64,000 nt of DNA, from NCBI GenBank assembly GCA_030015575.1, contig CM057337.1:293904044-293968043 (forward strand), written 5' to 3'. The DNA comes from Agapanthus africanus (lineage: Eukaryota; Streptophyta; Magnoliopsida; Asparagales; Amaryllidaceae). This document shows positions 10,975-22,897 of this stretch, one piece after another. Position 1 is the first letter of the stretch. Each line of letters starts with the position of its first letter. The notes under the pieces are model-generated. The model had not been told where the DNA came from, did no database searches, and saw only the letters and a list, made by a program, of their open reading frames with translations. The position numbers and the translations under genes are program-made.

Positions 10975-11184
10975 ATGTGTTTGTTGACCATAGTCAAGGC
11001 ACAGTGTACGGTAGCTAAGTGATGTCTTCCTACAACGCATATGATGCGATTAGTTAGGACAGTCGCGTGACTTTGTTAACCTTAGTTAAGGGTCATGTGG
11101 GTGGGTCTAATTAATCACGAAATGACGGGTAGAACTTGACTAGCACTTATGATTTGTTGACCATAGTTAAGGTCATAGGTGCTA
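10975..11184 (+). other. Three-stem-loop array in E1 leader
   Basis: Cores lie at 10984-10997 (TTGACCATAGTCAA), 11076-11089 (TTAACCTTAGTTAA) and 11157-11170 (TTGACCATAGTTAA). The second core has changed on both arms and still pairs. The third is enclosed by a 12-bp stem, TAGCACTTATGA (11141-11152) with TCATAGGTGCTA (11173-11184), containing one G-U pair. Confidence 0.75.
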
Positions 11185-11225
11185 GGGGTAAAAACCTTTA
11201 TCGGGAGTTTCAAGTGTTGGAACTT

Positions 11226-11410
11226 GCAATGAGATTGCATACCTTCTATGTGATAGTTGGATCCCGATACCCACTGCGAGTAATTGTTACTCCTGGAAGA
11301 GTTTTGCACTTTACAATTAGCCGATCAAGTAGGTGTCTAGAAAGGTGTCAACGGGGTTATGCCTCTGGGAAAATGAGGTTTACTGTAATTAGGTCCGTGC
11401 GAAAGCACGG
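11226..11410 (+). other. Small-hairpin string with GNRA tetraloop, E1 leader
   Basis: GCAAT-gag-ATTGC, CTAT-gtg-ATAG and GAGTAA-ttg-TTACTC are followed by CCGTGC-GAAA-GCACGG (11395-11410), a stable GNRA tetraloop hairpin. Equivalent hairpins occur in E2-E4. Confidence 0.6.
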
Positions 11411-11614
11411 GAAACCTCCCTCAAAGTACCGACACTGGCCTGGCTGAAAGATTGGCGAACTTGTAGAGTGTAATTAATCCCGGCTAGTCTTTCCTTTTAA
11501 GGTTTGAAGGAAGATTTGATAAAAACAGTGTGAGCCATCCTGATTAGATAAAATATATAACCAATCTGATCTTGCAAGAGCGCACGCAGAGTGTTTTCTT
11601 CTCTCTCTCTCCTG

Positions 11615-14412
11615 GTAGCGACCATATCACGCCTTAATCAAGATAATAATACGGATGTATTGACTGGACCCGCTTGTTATACTGAGCTGGGGAACGTTGG
11701 TCCCGCTTCAACTTATAATTGTTATAAGACAGAGCAGGAAATAGGGGAATACCAGAATTCCTATGCCGCCCAAACGAAGAAAGTGCATATGATGCATCTC
11801 CTTCGGGTGTGTTCAATACAAAGAACTGTTTCTCAGTATCCTCTGCATCCTGGGTATATGATACCGGATCAGGATCCCAGATATGTAATCTGTTACATAG
11901 GGCTACAAAAAGGTAGAAAAACTGAGAACGGGTGATAAGTTTCATGACACAGAAAACGGGGCAAGTGTTGCAGCCAAGTCTGTTGGTCACTGTCACCCTG
12001 TATTACGAATACATTGATTCTGAACAAATGCTATTAGATACCGAACCTGATATACAAAATAATATCAGTCTCTTTATTAGTAAAGAAAGGATATAATTTT
12101 TGTATTGATGGATAATGTTTTGAACATTTTCTATATCAAAAGTTGATCGGTTCAGGCACGTTATCTAAAAGCATTGACGTTCTAAATCAAACTACAGTTC
12201 CTCGTATACAGAACACACACAAGAGGAAGAGTTCAGAAATGATCGAATTCTTCTTGAGGTATTGTAGACTAGGTCATATCAATGCGACCCGACTAGCTGA
12301 AGTTACATTTAGATGCATATTTAAATCAGTTTGAATTTACATCTTGTGAAACTTGCCAGTCATGTCACAAAGATAATATGACCATAGCTCTGTATATTGG
12401 AAACAGAGAAAGAGTTAATGAACTCTTGGTACTGATGCATGATGATGTATGTAAGGTCTCATGTCTACACATGCCAGGACTGGTTCTTTAAACTTCATTA
12501 TATTCTCTGATAATCTCTCAAGATTCAGTCATATGTTCCTGTTGAAACATAAGTCCGAACCTTTTGAGGTATTCACAGAATATAAGTTAGAAGTAGAGAA
12601 CCAATAACCGGGTATAAGTATTATGTCCTTTGATGAGATCAAGGAGGAGAATACTTGTGCATGGCATTCCTGGACCATTCTAAAGGAGAATGAGATTCTC
12701 TCTCCGTATTACTCCTCTGAATACACCACAGCACAACGGTGTATCAGGGCGGAGCAATCACACAATATTAGATATGGTGTGCTCTATGATGAGTACTACT
12801 GAGTTTCCTATTTCCTTTTGGGAGTTATGCACTTGAGAAGCTGCATATCTATTGAATAGGGTTCCAATCAAATCAGTTGCCTACCGCTTCATATGTGATA
12901 TGGAAAGGGAAGAGCCCGTGTCTTAAGCTAGTTAAGATTTGGGGTTGACCGGCCTATGTCTAAAAGTAAAATCCGGACAAGCTCGAGGCAAGGTCTGTAA
13001 TGTAGAACTGGAAAGGTTCCAGCTATACAAACTACAACAGATAATTTGGTAGAACCAAAGGATTCTATAGTCCCCGACGAACCTCATCCTCTCCGCCGAT
13101 CTGGTAGGGTACCTCGCCTGCCTGAGAGATACCTCGGTTTCTCGATGACAGTGGGAGCAAGGATTGCATCATGAGATGATGACCCAACTAGTTTCGAGCA
13201 GGCCATCAAGAGTAGGGACTCTGTAAGAATGGCTGGATGCTTAGCGATCTGAGATGGAATCCATGTACACCAGCAAAGTATGGACTTTGGTTGCTATATC
13301 TGAAGGGTTAAATCCCCATCAGGAGCAAGTATATCTTGAGAAGATTACTTGGTGTAGATGGAAAAGTTGAGACTTTCAAAGCTAGACTTGTTAAAGGTTT
13401 TCTTCATCAACCAGGCACGGATAATGATGAAACCGTTTCCAGGGACTATGTTTAAATCCATCCAGATCCTACTTGCCACGGCTACATACCATGACTACGA
13501 TATCTGGTGGTTGGGTGCCATGACTACTTTTCTAAATATTGATTTAGAAGAGAACGTCTATAAGAACACAGCCAGAGGGCCTCGTAGTCAGTGGGAGCAG
13601 CGGAAACGTGTGCAAGATGCTTTATAGGATAAAGCAGGCATCGCGGAGTTGGAACATCTGTTTTGATGGATTAGTCAAAGAAGTTGACATCATCAAAATG
13701 GTAGATGAACCTTGTATAAACAAAAAGGTAGTAGGGAGTATGGTGACGATCCTCGTAGAGTACGTGGATGACATACTCTTGTTAGGGAAGGAGTTTCCTA
13801 TGCTACACTCGATCAATCTCCGCTTATCACAAAGATTTTCCATATAGGATCAAAGTGATACCTACTAAATCATAAGCTTTGGATCTATGAGATAGATCTA
13901 ATTGAATGTTAGGATACTCACTAGTTGTAGTGAGATGGTATCAATCGATCCTGGGGAGAATCACTGGAAGTGTTCCAGGGTGATAAAGACGACTGAATGT
14001 CAGTCACAGGCACTGTCTTTACCCTCAGTAAAGGGACGGTATGTTGGAAGAGTTCTAAGCTCGATACCGTGGCAAACTAGACGATAAAGGCTGGTAACAT
14101 CGCTATTAAAGATACTACCAAAGAGGAAGTTTGGGTGTATATTGGTTCATAAGATGAACTAGGTTCCTGCCATTGTATGACAATGGAAGCGTGGCTTCGA
14201 CCCTGGAACCCTGGTCCCATCAGTGACCCAGACATATTCTGAGGCAGCATCACCTGATCATGGAGATAGTTGATCTCCAGGGTGATCGAGGTTAGGAGAG
14301 TAGACTCAGAGGAGAACACGGCGGATCCACTCACGAAGGCCTTTTCCCAAAGAGAGACTTTATGGGATGGTTGAGTATGTGATACTGCAACCACTGCTAC
14401 AGATGGCCCTAG
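11615..14412 (+). pseudogene. pol: Degenerate copia polyprotein of E1
   Basis: It is homologous throughout to the E2 frame but broken many times. Recognisable pieces are the protease DTGSGS region near 11870, the integrase zinc-finger start (RLGHINATRLAE, about 12267-12300), integrase-core fragments, and RT with YVDDILL near 13762. The start codon position is ATA and the preceding splice-like AG is TG. About 137 bp between integrase and RT and about 215 bp between RT and RNase H are deleted, with the same junctions as in E4. A +1 frameshift after the protease (ACATAGGGCTAC) is also shared with E4. No functional enzyme can be made from this copy. Confidence 0.88.
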
Positions 14413-14415
14413 TGC

Positions 14416-14425
14416 AAGTGGGAGA
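14416..14425 (+). other. Polypurine tract of E1
   Basis: AAGTGGGAGA lies just before the 3' LTR and would prime plus-strand DNA synthesis. The same tract precedes the 3' LTRs of E3 and E4; E2 has a slightly shorter form. Confidence 0.85.
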
Positions 14426-14426
14426 T

Positions 14427-16634
14427 TATTAGTTATATGTATGCCCTAGAGGCCATTACTGTACATTGGATGTATATTGTAGTGGATGCTGGGACATATA
14501 TAGGTAGGACTTTCTTGCTCGACATGATAGTACGCTATCTGGTTTCTCTTTATCTTAACATGTATGCTTTCTGTCTCTCTGATTACATGTTGATAAAGCC
14601 CTTAGGATGTGTACTCGACTTCCAGGACTATGATGTAGATCATACTAGTAGGGCCTGGGTAGTCTATGAGTACATCCTTAAAATGTTCCTAGTCGTGGGA
14701 ATATCGAGACGGGGCATCGATATTCCAGAGTAGACTAGCGCATATCTTCTCGACCCATGCGATGGGCGATGGATGATCCCATATCCATTGGTGTTTGACA
14801 TCGAAGATGGTATGCGGGTGCTCAGTGGAGACTGGGTACACTGAACGGACTCGCCGAGAACTCCCAGATGGTATTATACCTCACGTCAGATGGCAGTTCT
14901 CTGGTGACACTGGTACAGCTTAGTCTGTTGACCCGAGATCGTCATAGAGTCTTGTGTGTCTCCCACTGTGCTTTGATTTCCACCCTACCACGGCTCTACT
15001 GAGTTGTGCAAACATGTGGTTTTTGGGTACAGTCCCGATTCACATGGAGGCAATGAGCGATAGGAGGGGATTCGTCTCTCCCGGTATTGGGGGTTGATGT
15101 TGTGCTATGCTCGACTGGCCATAACAGGAAATCCCTGGCCAGGGTTGCAGTGATATACTGGTAAGAGTTATCTGTAGTTTCACGAATGTTATGGACCTCA
15201 AGTCGGCATGACTTATCGAGCTATTGGGGTCTGACGTTTACCACCCCTAGGCGAGATATGCGACATATCAGACGATCAGACCGGACTGTACGGTAAGTGT
15301 TACTGGTTGGATTCACAGGAGTGTGAGCGGACTTGCTCGTCGATCTTCTGATCGCTCAATACCCGGGTGGCCGTTACGTTTAGCAGACCGCTTGCGTCTT
15401 GTGGGTGCTTGATATGATCATCATCCGCTACCGGCGTATTGACGAGTCTTTAGAGTCCTACACAGAGGTTTCCTGGCTCAAGCGAAACGAAATAGGAGCG
15501 CATATGAGATATGTGCGGGACCGAGAATAATGCGTGTATGTGATACCGTATTTCATTCTCGCGATGAATGTGTCGAATGGTTGTATGCGATATAACCTAG
15601 TTATCGAATCAAGGATTGAATCGATAAGCCGATACATTGGATACTAGCCGGTTATATGCGACATGACCGGATCATTGAATCAAGTGTTGATTTAATGAAT
15701 TAATGTATAATTATATATTTGATATATTACTTTGCATTAACTAGTATTGGTTCACTTTAAATGGATTTACTCACTTGGTTTGTGCACATTGCATATGTGA
15801 TATATTTTGTGCACATGATTGTATCATGTTTGATGATACATGCAAGTTAGGGTTAGTGTAAAAAATTAGACCATGGTTAAGATTATGATTAGGGTTTTCT
15901 TTTTTCTTATTTATTTATTTATTTATTTTGGAAAAAGATGAGAAAATAATGGTTGCTATTTTTGTTTGCTAGTTGAAGATTCTTGAAGCTTTGAATTAGT
16001 CCACCATTCTTGTCTCATCCTTAACCCTAACTATTCAAGTTAACCATGGTCCATTCTCTACAACTAACCAAGGGTTAGTAAATGATAAGTATTGATTTAT
16101 TTATCATTTACATAATACTTATCATATTCTTTTCTTCATCTTCTTATTCTTCTTCCATGAGAAGAAAGCTTGCTACATCAATGGTGATTGATGAAAAAGT
16201 GTGTGAAATCCAAATCTAAAGTCTACCCACTTCCTATTTCTTCATCCTCTACCTCTTGCCAAGTAGTATAGGGTGTTTCCTTCACAAGTTTTCTTGACTT
16301 GGTGAAGTTGGAGCTTGATCTAGCGATGCCTCGACGTAGATCATCTTCGGCATCGTCGTCGATGACCTAGCCCGTTTTTCTCCGATGAAGCCGACGCTAG
16401 AGCCCAAGATATGATTTGGACAGCGAGGGGACTTCATCACGAAGCTTAGGAGGTGGTGGAACGGATCTACAAAGGTTGTAGCCCCTTTCCTTTAGCTATA
16501 TTTCCGTTTACTTGCTTGCTTCGCCTATTTATCTAGTTAACGATCCGTATTAGGGTTAATAGGCACTTGTAAAATTTCAATTGGCCATGCTTGATCACTT
16601 GTGCGACTCCATTAGAGTGCCTAGGAACCCTACA
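14427..16634 (+). repeat. 3' LTR of E1
   Basis: It is the same length as the 5' LTR. The first bases are TATTAG instead of TGTTAG, a point change at the terminal dinucleotide. The last 1.1 kb is the parent-type sequence of the right part of the hybrid LTR at 20496-22713. Confidence 0.94.
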
Positions 16635-16711
16635 ATGAACAACCCCCAAAACCCTCGATCTAGATCTCTTTTTACAACCCCCTCTCCTTTTTAATTCAAA
16701 TTCAAATTTCC

Positions 16712-16805
16712 CTCCAAAATGAACAACTTTTACCTCCAAAATGAACCACGTCATTTGAATTTTCCCTCCAAAATGAACCACCTCTTTTTAATTTTCTCCA
16801 AAATG
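16712..16805. repeat. Short tandem repeat, unit around TCCAAAATGA
   Basis: Four spaced copies of CTCCAAAATGA(AC) lie in about 95 bp. The minus-strand peptide it appears to encode is only a reflection of the repeat. Confidence 0.75.
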
Positions 16806-16818
16806 AGGTTGTTAGAAA

Positions 16819-17003
16819 GAATCTTCTAGAAGAAGTTTGTTGGAGGGAATATTCTAGAATGAGGTTGTTACAAGGAGGCTTCTAGAAGAAGGTTGTTATA
16901 AGGAGGCTTCTAGAAGAAGGTTGTTGCAAAGAATATTCTAGCGTGAGTTTGTTTTGCAGAGCCTTCTGGAAGAGGCCACGTGGTCTTTGAGAGTCTTCTA
17001 GAA
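16819..17003. promoter_or_regulatory. Dense heat-shock-element cluster plus G-box (block S, copy 1)
   Basis: Seven modules with HSF spacing lie in 185 bp. GAA-tc-TTC-ta-GAA (16819-16831) and GAA-ta-TTC-ta-GAA (16847-16859) are perfect three-module sites. TTC-ta-GAA follows at 16880 and 16908, GAA-ta-TTC at 16931, TTC-tg-GAA at 16964 and TTC-ta-GAA at 16996. A CCACGTGG palindrome containing a G-box lies at 16976-16983. Which element it drives, and on which strand, is not settled. Confidence 0.6.
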
Positions 17004-17061
17004 GCAAGGGTTGTTACAAGAAGCCATGTAGAGAATGGTGAAGCGCTGATGTGTCAATTAC

Positions 17062-17108
17062 GCCGTGGATCCGGGGCGGATATGCCAACTTGGCCGCGGA
17101 TCCACAGC
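17062..17108. other. GC-rich hairpin with GGATCC core in block S
   Basis: Arms like GCCGTGGATCCGGGGC and GCCGCGGATCCACAGC pair with two mismatches here and one in the second copy (23141-23156 with 23172-23187). It resembles the copia leader hairpins although block S is not copia sequence. Confidence 0.55.
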
Positions 17109-17377
17109 CATGTGATTGATTTGCTGCATGAAGTTTCTAGGCCTTTCTTTGTTTGCTTTTTAGGTCTTTATCTGATGTCTGGAATACTATGTTTCTTTCT
17201 TGATTTCTGCCAGATCTCAGGTCAAAGACTTGATGTATTTATATCAGCACTTTTCACGGTTTCGGCTCTTTTACCTGGAATTTCCTGCACACATTCTCGA
17301 GACAAGTGTTGCGATATACACAGATGATGCATGCAATGATAAACACTAAATTTCCCTCAAAGTGCCGGTTATAAAGT

Positions 17378-17391
17378 ATAACACGTGTTAT
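17378..17391. promoter_or_regulatory. 14-bp palindrome containing a G-box
   Basis: ATAACACGTGTTAT is a perfect palindrome around CACGTG, repeated in the second copy of block S (about 23457-23470). Confidence 0.4.
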
Positions 17392-17506
17392 TTGGTATTT
17401 TACAGTCAATTTGCTAATATGTGCTATATTCATTCCGAACACCTTTAGATGATTGCAAATAGTAGGGAAATTGATGTGTTAAAAATGCAATATTTTCGAC
17501 TGATCA

Positions 17507-17521
17507 AATTCCCCCAAACTT
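17507..17521 (-). other. Polypurine tract of a Tat/Athila-like Ty3 remnant
   Basis: On the minus strand AAGTTTGGGGGAATT follows a CTCGAGACGACC stretch and precedes TGATCAG. This resembles the polypurine tract and LTR start of plant Tat/Athila-type elements as I recall them. If so, that LTR runs leftwards from 17506 and was interrupted by E0/E1. A similar G-rich tract lies at about 18696-18710. Confidence 0.35.
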
Positions 17522-18803
17522 ATTTTTGGTCGTCTCGAGCAAACCGTTTTATTAAAAGAGAAGGAGAAAATATAAGAAAAAGAAAAACTAACTAACACAC
17601 TTTCGTAGGGAACACGATTGCACTGAGCACGTGCAACAAGCCTTTAAACCTCTAGGTGTCCCTAGTAGAAGGGGTGTTGTCTCCTAAGGGTTTTCAGCGG
17701 ATTGCACCCACAAAATCCAATAATAAAAGGAAGACCGTGAAAGTTACATATAAAGATAAGAATTGTAAAAGAAAGATTTTGAAAATTAGAGTTTCCAACT
17801 TTACTAGCTTTTCGGTTGTCATGACCCCTATCTTAATAGTCATGAAAAGATATTAGAAATCACATCATCCCTCAATAAAACATCGTCTTTATTCTTCGTT
17901 CCTATCTTTCTTCCAAACATCGATCATATAACCCTACGTGTGTGTAAATAACATCCCTACACCAGGAGAATTCAATTCAAGCTATCATACTCTTGTGCAT
18001 CCGCCTCAGTACTTTTTAATTTATGAATATTTAGATGGATTTGCTCACACATTTTGATGCGACCGTTAATACTTCTTGAAGTACTAACCAACCGATTACT
18101 CATGTGCTTGATTATTAGGTGTTTTTCCTCGTCTTGCACCACCTAAGGCTTAGCAGTGACTCCCAGACCAGTTGGTCTAAGGCACTAGGTGAAGAGGCAT
18201 CTTCGCTATATTTTTTTATTACTGCCTTGGCGATAACAAAACCAGTGTTCATTTTTTTCTTAACACCATTTTATATTTTATTCATCTTTTTATTTCCTTC
18301 ATACTTTGGCTTTTAGACAAGAGCATTTCAAGCTATCCTCTACTATCCCGAGCTTCAAGACGTGTGTAAGTGCGTATAGTAGGGTATCAACGTTCAAATG
18401 TTTGGCTTCCAGAAAAAGAACTATTTTTCAGACTTATTTTTATCCTCAGATTAGTGACTTCTTTCATCTTACTAAACATTGGGACAACGGCACATAACTA
18501 CTTATTACTAGTTCGTTTAAGAAAACTTCTAATTTTCTAGGTTTTCTTAAATTTTTCCAATCTTTTGGATGTAATTTTTCACAATCTAATCTTTTATTAT
18601 CTTATTCATGTACAAAAAAATTTTAATTTTTTTAATTTTTATAGGTTTTTTTTTCAAATGTTTTGTGCTTATGCGAAGTGAAAAATAAGCACAAACCTCC
18701 CCCAAACTTGTTTTCAAAAGTGTCCTCGCTGTTGCTATCTGCTAAACCTCAAAAACCTGTAAGCTTGGGAGGACATTTATTAACGGGGGCAAAATATATT
18801 AAC

Positions 18804-20495
18804 TGAAAATCCTCCCCCAAAATTATTTTTGGCTCTCAATATTAAGGACAACAATTATTTCATGAGCCAAAATGTAAAATTTCAAAAAAATAAAAAATTA
18901 TTTTTGGGAATTTTTAGAATTTAATATTAATTTTAATGAATATTTTAATATTTCGGTATAATTAAATGTCGATAAATGTGGAAAAATTTGGAAAATTATA
19001 GAAATTACTAAAAGAGAGTGTTTTATGTGAATTATGCAAATTTTAAGCTTTTATGATAATTTATATGCTAATTTAGTGCTAATCGCGATTAAAAATCGCT
19101 AATCGGATTTTTAGCATATTTGTGCAAAACATGCACCATATTTTTTTCACTTGTTACATGTTCTTATGGCTTTCCTAGATGTTTTATATAATGGTTATTG
19201 ATTTATTAGAGAGAATGAGAAAAGAAAAGAAAAGAAAAAGGGAAAGAATAGAATAATGGGTATGGGTGAGAGAGAGAAAGGTAAGGGTGTGTTGACTTGG
19301 CTATTCCTCTTCATTGAACTCATTCCTCTCCTCTCTCCTCACCTTGCTGCTGCTGCTGCCCTATCCCCCCTCCTTCTCTTCAACCCTCTCAAACACCTCA
19401 AAACCCTATCCCCATTTCACAAAAAATGTGCACAAGCCCTCTAGCTACCCAATGGACCAAGAAAAATTATTGTGAAATGGGGATTCTTGAGATCTAAATG
19501 AGGTAAACCTTTTCACAATTATTCTAGCGTTTCAAGTGCTTTAGCCTCATTTCAAGTTTAAAATCGTTTTGGCGAAGTTTGGTGAAGTTTGAAGATTTCA
19601 AGAGAGGGTTGTGGGATTCTTGAGTTGTGGTTTTGTAATTGGACTTTAATGATGACCTTAGACATCCTATTGTCTAAATCCCTGATCTGGAAAAACCTGA
19701 AACCCAAAAATATGAAATTACGGGACTTTCATATCGGTTTGTGACGACTTTGAGGGTGTAGGGAAATTTGGAATGAACTGGGATTTTTACTGGAAAAATA
19801 AACAAGTCCAGAGACCAATTTGAAACCCTAGGAACCCCCTGTAGCAAGACGGACCCCATTGAAGCAGGCCTGGCCGGCCTGGCCGGAATTTAGGGGGAGG
19901 GGATCGGCCACTTGGTGAGGGGGTGGGTCCAGGTTGCTTTAGTAGGTCATATGTACCCTATTTATCACCCTAATGTTTTTTTGGAACCTTGGTTTCACCT
20001 GAGACAAAATCTGGGAACACATTTATAAGTTGCTGCCTTATGTTTTGCGTATGTTTGAATACAAGTTTTGGATATTTGGTATTGTATTCGATCACTTGAT
20101 ATTTGTACGTCTATATCAGGTGTTGATTGGTGTTTTTGAAGGCGTGGTCCATAGGTTCTAACCTATAGGCTTTTAAGCGTATCGTTTTGGTTTTCTTGCG
20201 TTTCGTCTCCGATTTGGTTTTTTTATGCGATACGATGCGTGTGACATGTAGGTACCCCCACGATAATTTGAGACGATGAAGAATATGATGGCGCTATCGA
20301 CATCAGCAAGCAAGACACAAGGTGAGTAGATTATATCTATGGGGGAAGTCGGGTGGATGGCGTATAGCACCCCCGTAGTTTGACGTTTGGTATAGTATAG
20401 ATATACTATATATGATAGCTTATTGTGTGTCGTGGATATTCGGATGAGATTAGGTTTATTATGGATAGATTAGAGTTTAGAGTAAACTAGTATAG
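18804..20495 (+). repeat. 5' part of a split Ty3-like LTR (duplicated copy)
   Basis: AT-rich sequence beginning near TGAAAATCC (the exact start is uncertain), with GA-rich and CTG microsatellites (19210-19250, 19344-19360), ends at tatag. With the copia insertions removed it joins 55994, where an LTR continues to a primer-binding site at 58615. This copy is the extra one made by the 6.08-kb duplication. Confidence 0.45.
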
Positions 20496-22713
20496 TGTTA
20501 GTTGTATGTATGCCCTAGAGGCCAGTATTTTACAGATGATGTCTATTATAATGGATGCTTGGACATATATAGAGATGACTTTCTTGTTCGATATGATAGT
20601 ATGCTATCTGGTTGCTCTTTATCTTAACATGTACACTTGTCTCTTTAAACTGCCTTATAGTTACATGTTGGTAAAGCCCTTAGGATGTGTACTTGACTAC
20701 CTGGACTATGATGCAGATCATACTAGTGGGGACATGGTAGTCCATAGGTACATCCTTCAAGGTCCCTAGTCATGGGTGTATCGAGACGGGGCATCGATAT
20801 ACCAGTGTAGACTAGCGTATACGTTTCTCGACCCATGAGATGGGCGATGGATGATCCCATATCCATTGGTGTTTGACATCAGAGATGGTATACGAGTGCT
20901 CAGTGGAGACTGGGTACACTGGACGGACTCACCGAGAACTCCCAGATGGTATTATACCTCACGTCAGATGGCTGTTCTAAGGTGACACTTGTGCAGGTTA
21001 ATCTGTAGACCCGAGATCGTCATAGAGTCTTGTGTGATTCCCACTGTACTTTGATCTCCATCTTACCACGTCCATGGGGGCGTGCAAAACGGTGGTCTTT
21101 GGGTACAGTCCCGAGTCACATGGAGGCAATGAGCGATAGGAGGGGTTTCGTCTCTCCCGGTATTGGGGGTTGATGTTGCGCTGTGCTCGATTGGCCGTAA
21201 CAGGGAAGTCCCTGGCCAGGGCTGATAAGAGATTTGCTGGTAAGTGTTACCAATAGTTTCTCGACCCGTTATGAGCCTCACATCGGCACGACTTATCGGT
21301 TATTGGGGTCTGACGTTTACCACCCCTAGACTTGATATGCGACATATCAGACGAACAGACCGGACTGTACGGTAAGTGTTGCTGGTTGGATTCACAGGAG
21401 TGTGAGCGGGCTAGCTCGTCGATCTTCTGATCGCTCAATACCTGGGTGGCCGTTACGTTTAGCAGACCGCTTGCGGCTTGTGGGTGCTTGATATGATCAT
21501 CACCTGCTACCGGCGTATTGACGAGTCTTTAGAGTCCTACACAGAGGTTTCCTGGCTCAAGCGAAACGAAATAGGAGCGCATATGAGATATGTGCGGGAC
21601 CGAGAATAATGCGTGTATGTGATACCGTATTTCATTCTCGCGATGAATGTGTCGAATGGTTGTATGCGATAAAACCTAGTTATCGAATCAAGGATTGAAT
21701 CGATAAGCCGATACATTGGATACTAGCCGGTTATATGCGACATGACCGGATCATTGAATCAAGTGTTGATTTAATGATTTAATGTATAATTATATATTTG
21801 ATATATTACTTTGCATTAACTAGTATTGGTTCACTTTAAATGGATTTACTCACTTGGTTTGTGCACATTGCATATGTGATATATTTTGTGCACATGATTG
21901 TATCATGTTTGATGATACATGCAAGCTATGGTTAGTGTAAAGAATTAGACCATGGTTAAGATTATGATTAGGGTTTTCTTTTTTCTTATTTATTTATTTA
22001 TTTATTTTGGAAAAAGATGGGAAAAGAATGGTTGCTATTTTTGTTTGCTAGTTGAAGATTCTTGAAGCTTTGAATTAGTCCACCAATCTTGTCTCATCCT
22101 TAACCCTAACCATTCAAGTTAACCATGGTCCATTCTCTACAACTAACCAAGGGTTAGTAAATGATAAGTATTGATTTATTTATCATTTACATAATACTTA
22201 TCATATGCTTTTCTTCATCTTCTTCTTCTTCCTCCATGAGAAGAAAGCTTGCTACATCAATGGTGATTGATGAAAAAGTGTGTGAAATCCAAATCTAAAG
22301 TCTACCCACTTCCTATTTCTTCATCCTCTACCTCTTGCCAAGTAGTATAGGGTGTTTCCTTCACATGTTTTCTTGACTTGGTGAAGTTGGAGCTTGATCT
22401 ATCGATGCCTCGACGTAGATCATCTTCGGCATCGTCGTCGATGACCTAACCCGTTTTTCTCCGATGAAGCCGACGCTAGAGCCCAAGATATGATTTGGAC
22501 AGCGAGGGGACTTCATCACGGAGCTTAGGAGGTGGTGGAACGGATCTACAAAGGTTGTAGCCCCTTTCCTTTAGCTATATTTCCGTTTACTTGCTTGCTT
22601 CGCCTATTTATCTAGTTAACGATCCGTATTAGGGTTAATAGGCACTTGTAAAATTTCAATTGGCCATGTTTGATCACTTGTGCGACTCCATTAGAGTGCC
22701 TAGGAACCCTACA
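20496..22713 (+). repeat. Hybrid LTR made by recombination between E2-type and E1-type LTRs
   Basis: The left part carries E2-type bases (start TGTTAGTTGTATG, and CACCTGC at 21501-21507). The right part carries E1-type bases (GTGTCGAATGG from 21649, the TTTA microsatellite, and an end at ACCCTACA joined to atgaac as after E1). The switch lies between 21505 and 21651. It is flanked by tatag on the left and atgaa on the right, which are not a matching duplication, so it is not an ordinary solo LTR. Confidence 0.88.
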
Positions 22714-22897
22714 ATGAACAACCCCCAAAACCCTAGATCTAGATCTCTTTTTACAACCCCCTCTCCTTTTTAATTCAAATTCAAATTTCCCTCCAAAATG
22801 AACAACTTTTACCTCCAAAATGAACCACGTCATTTGAATTTTCCCTCCAAAATGAACCACCTCTTTTTAATTTTCTCCAAAATGAGGTTGTTAGAAA

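Larger units (their letters stand above)
8477..11590 (+). other. Non-coding structured leader of E1 (3.1 kb)
   Basis: There is no gag-like reading frame here. In order it holds a GC hairpin (8664-8707), TATAAATA (8909-8916), a short ATG frame starting MDPLEDNKP then stop (9000), a UUCG hairpin (9052-9083), a 280-bp module shared only with E4 (9336-9615), a two-copy repeat (10596-10834), three stem-loops (10975-11184), and smaller hairpins to 11410. All but the 280-bp module recur in E2 and E3. Confidence 0.75.
6256..16634 (+). mobile_element. Complete, defective Ty1/copia retrotransposon E1
   Basis: Order: 5' LTR 6256-8463, primer-binding site 8465-8476, leader, polyprotein pseudogene 11615-14412, polypurine tract, 3' LTR 14427-16634. 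The two 2208-bp LTRs differ at roughly 25-30 positions by eye (about 1.2%). The flanks atgat (6251-6255) and atgaa (16635-16639) agree at 4 of 5 bases, consistent with a decayed target-site duplication. E1 shares specific deletions with E4 and belongs to the same non-autonomous subfamily. Confidence 0.93.
16635..20495. other. Block S: older retroelement DNA between copia insertions
   Basis: I see no real gene. It holds a short tandem repeat (16712-16805), a heat-shock-element cluster (16819-17003), a GC hairpin, a G-box palindrome, polypurine-like tracts on the minus strand typical of Tat/Athila-type Ty3 elements (17507-17521 and about 18696-18710), a 9-bp inverted repeat TGTGCTTAT/ATAAGCACA (18664-18693), and from about 18804 the AT-rich 5' part of a Ty3-like LTR. 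It ends in tatag. Family assignments are tentative. Confidence 0.6.
15572..21650 (+). repeat. 6.08-kb direct duplication, left copy
   Basis: The sequence from within the E1 3' LTR, through block S, to the middle of the hybrid LTR recurs at 21651-27730 at an offset of about 6080 bp. By eye the copies differ at about 1% of positions in block S, plus microsatellite length changes (four versus five CTG units near 19345 and 25432). The exact join lies between 21505 and 21651. Confidence 0.9.

Noticed and set aside
16533..16781. Minus-strand frame with VHFGGK repeats, present twice
   Set aside because: It reads a short non-coding tandem repeat and runs into the E1 LTR end; the second copy is due to the 6.08-kb duplication.
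19256..19444. Small frame with a signal-peptide-like start in block S (repeated near 25343)
   Set aside because: It is short, spans GA-rich and CTG microsatellites inside an LTR-like region, and differs between copies by repeat-unit number.
20496..22713. Interpretation as an ordinary solo LTR
   Set aside because: Flanking pentamers do not match, and the LTR changes subfamily type part-way, so a hybrid from unequal recombination fits better.
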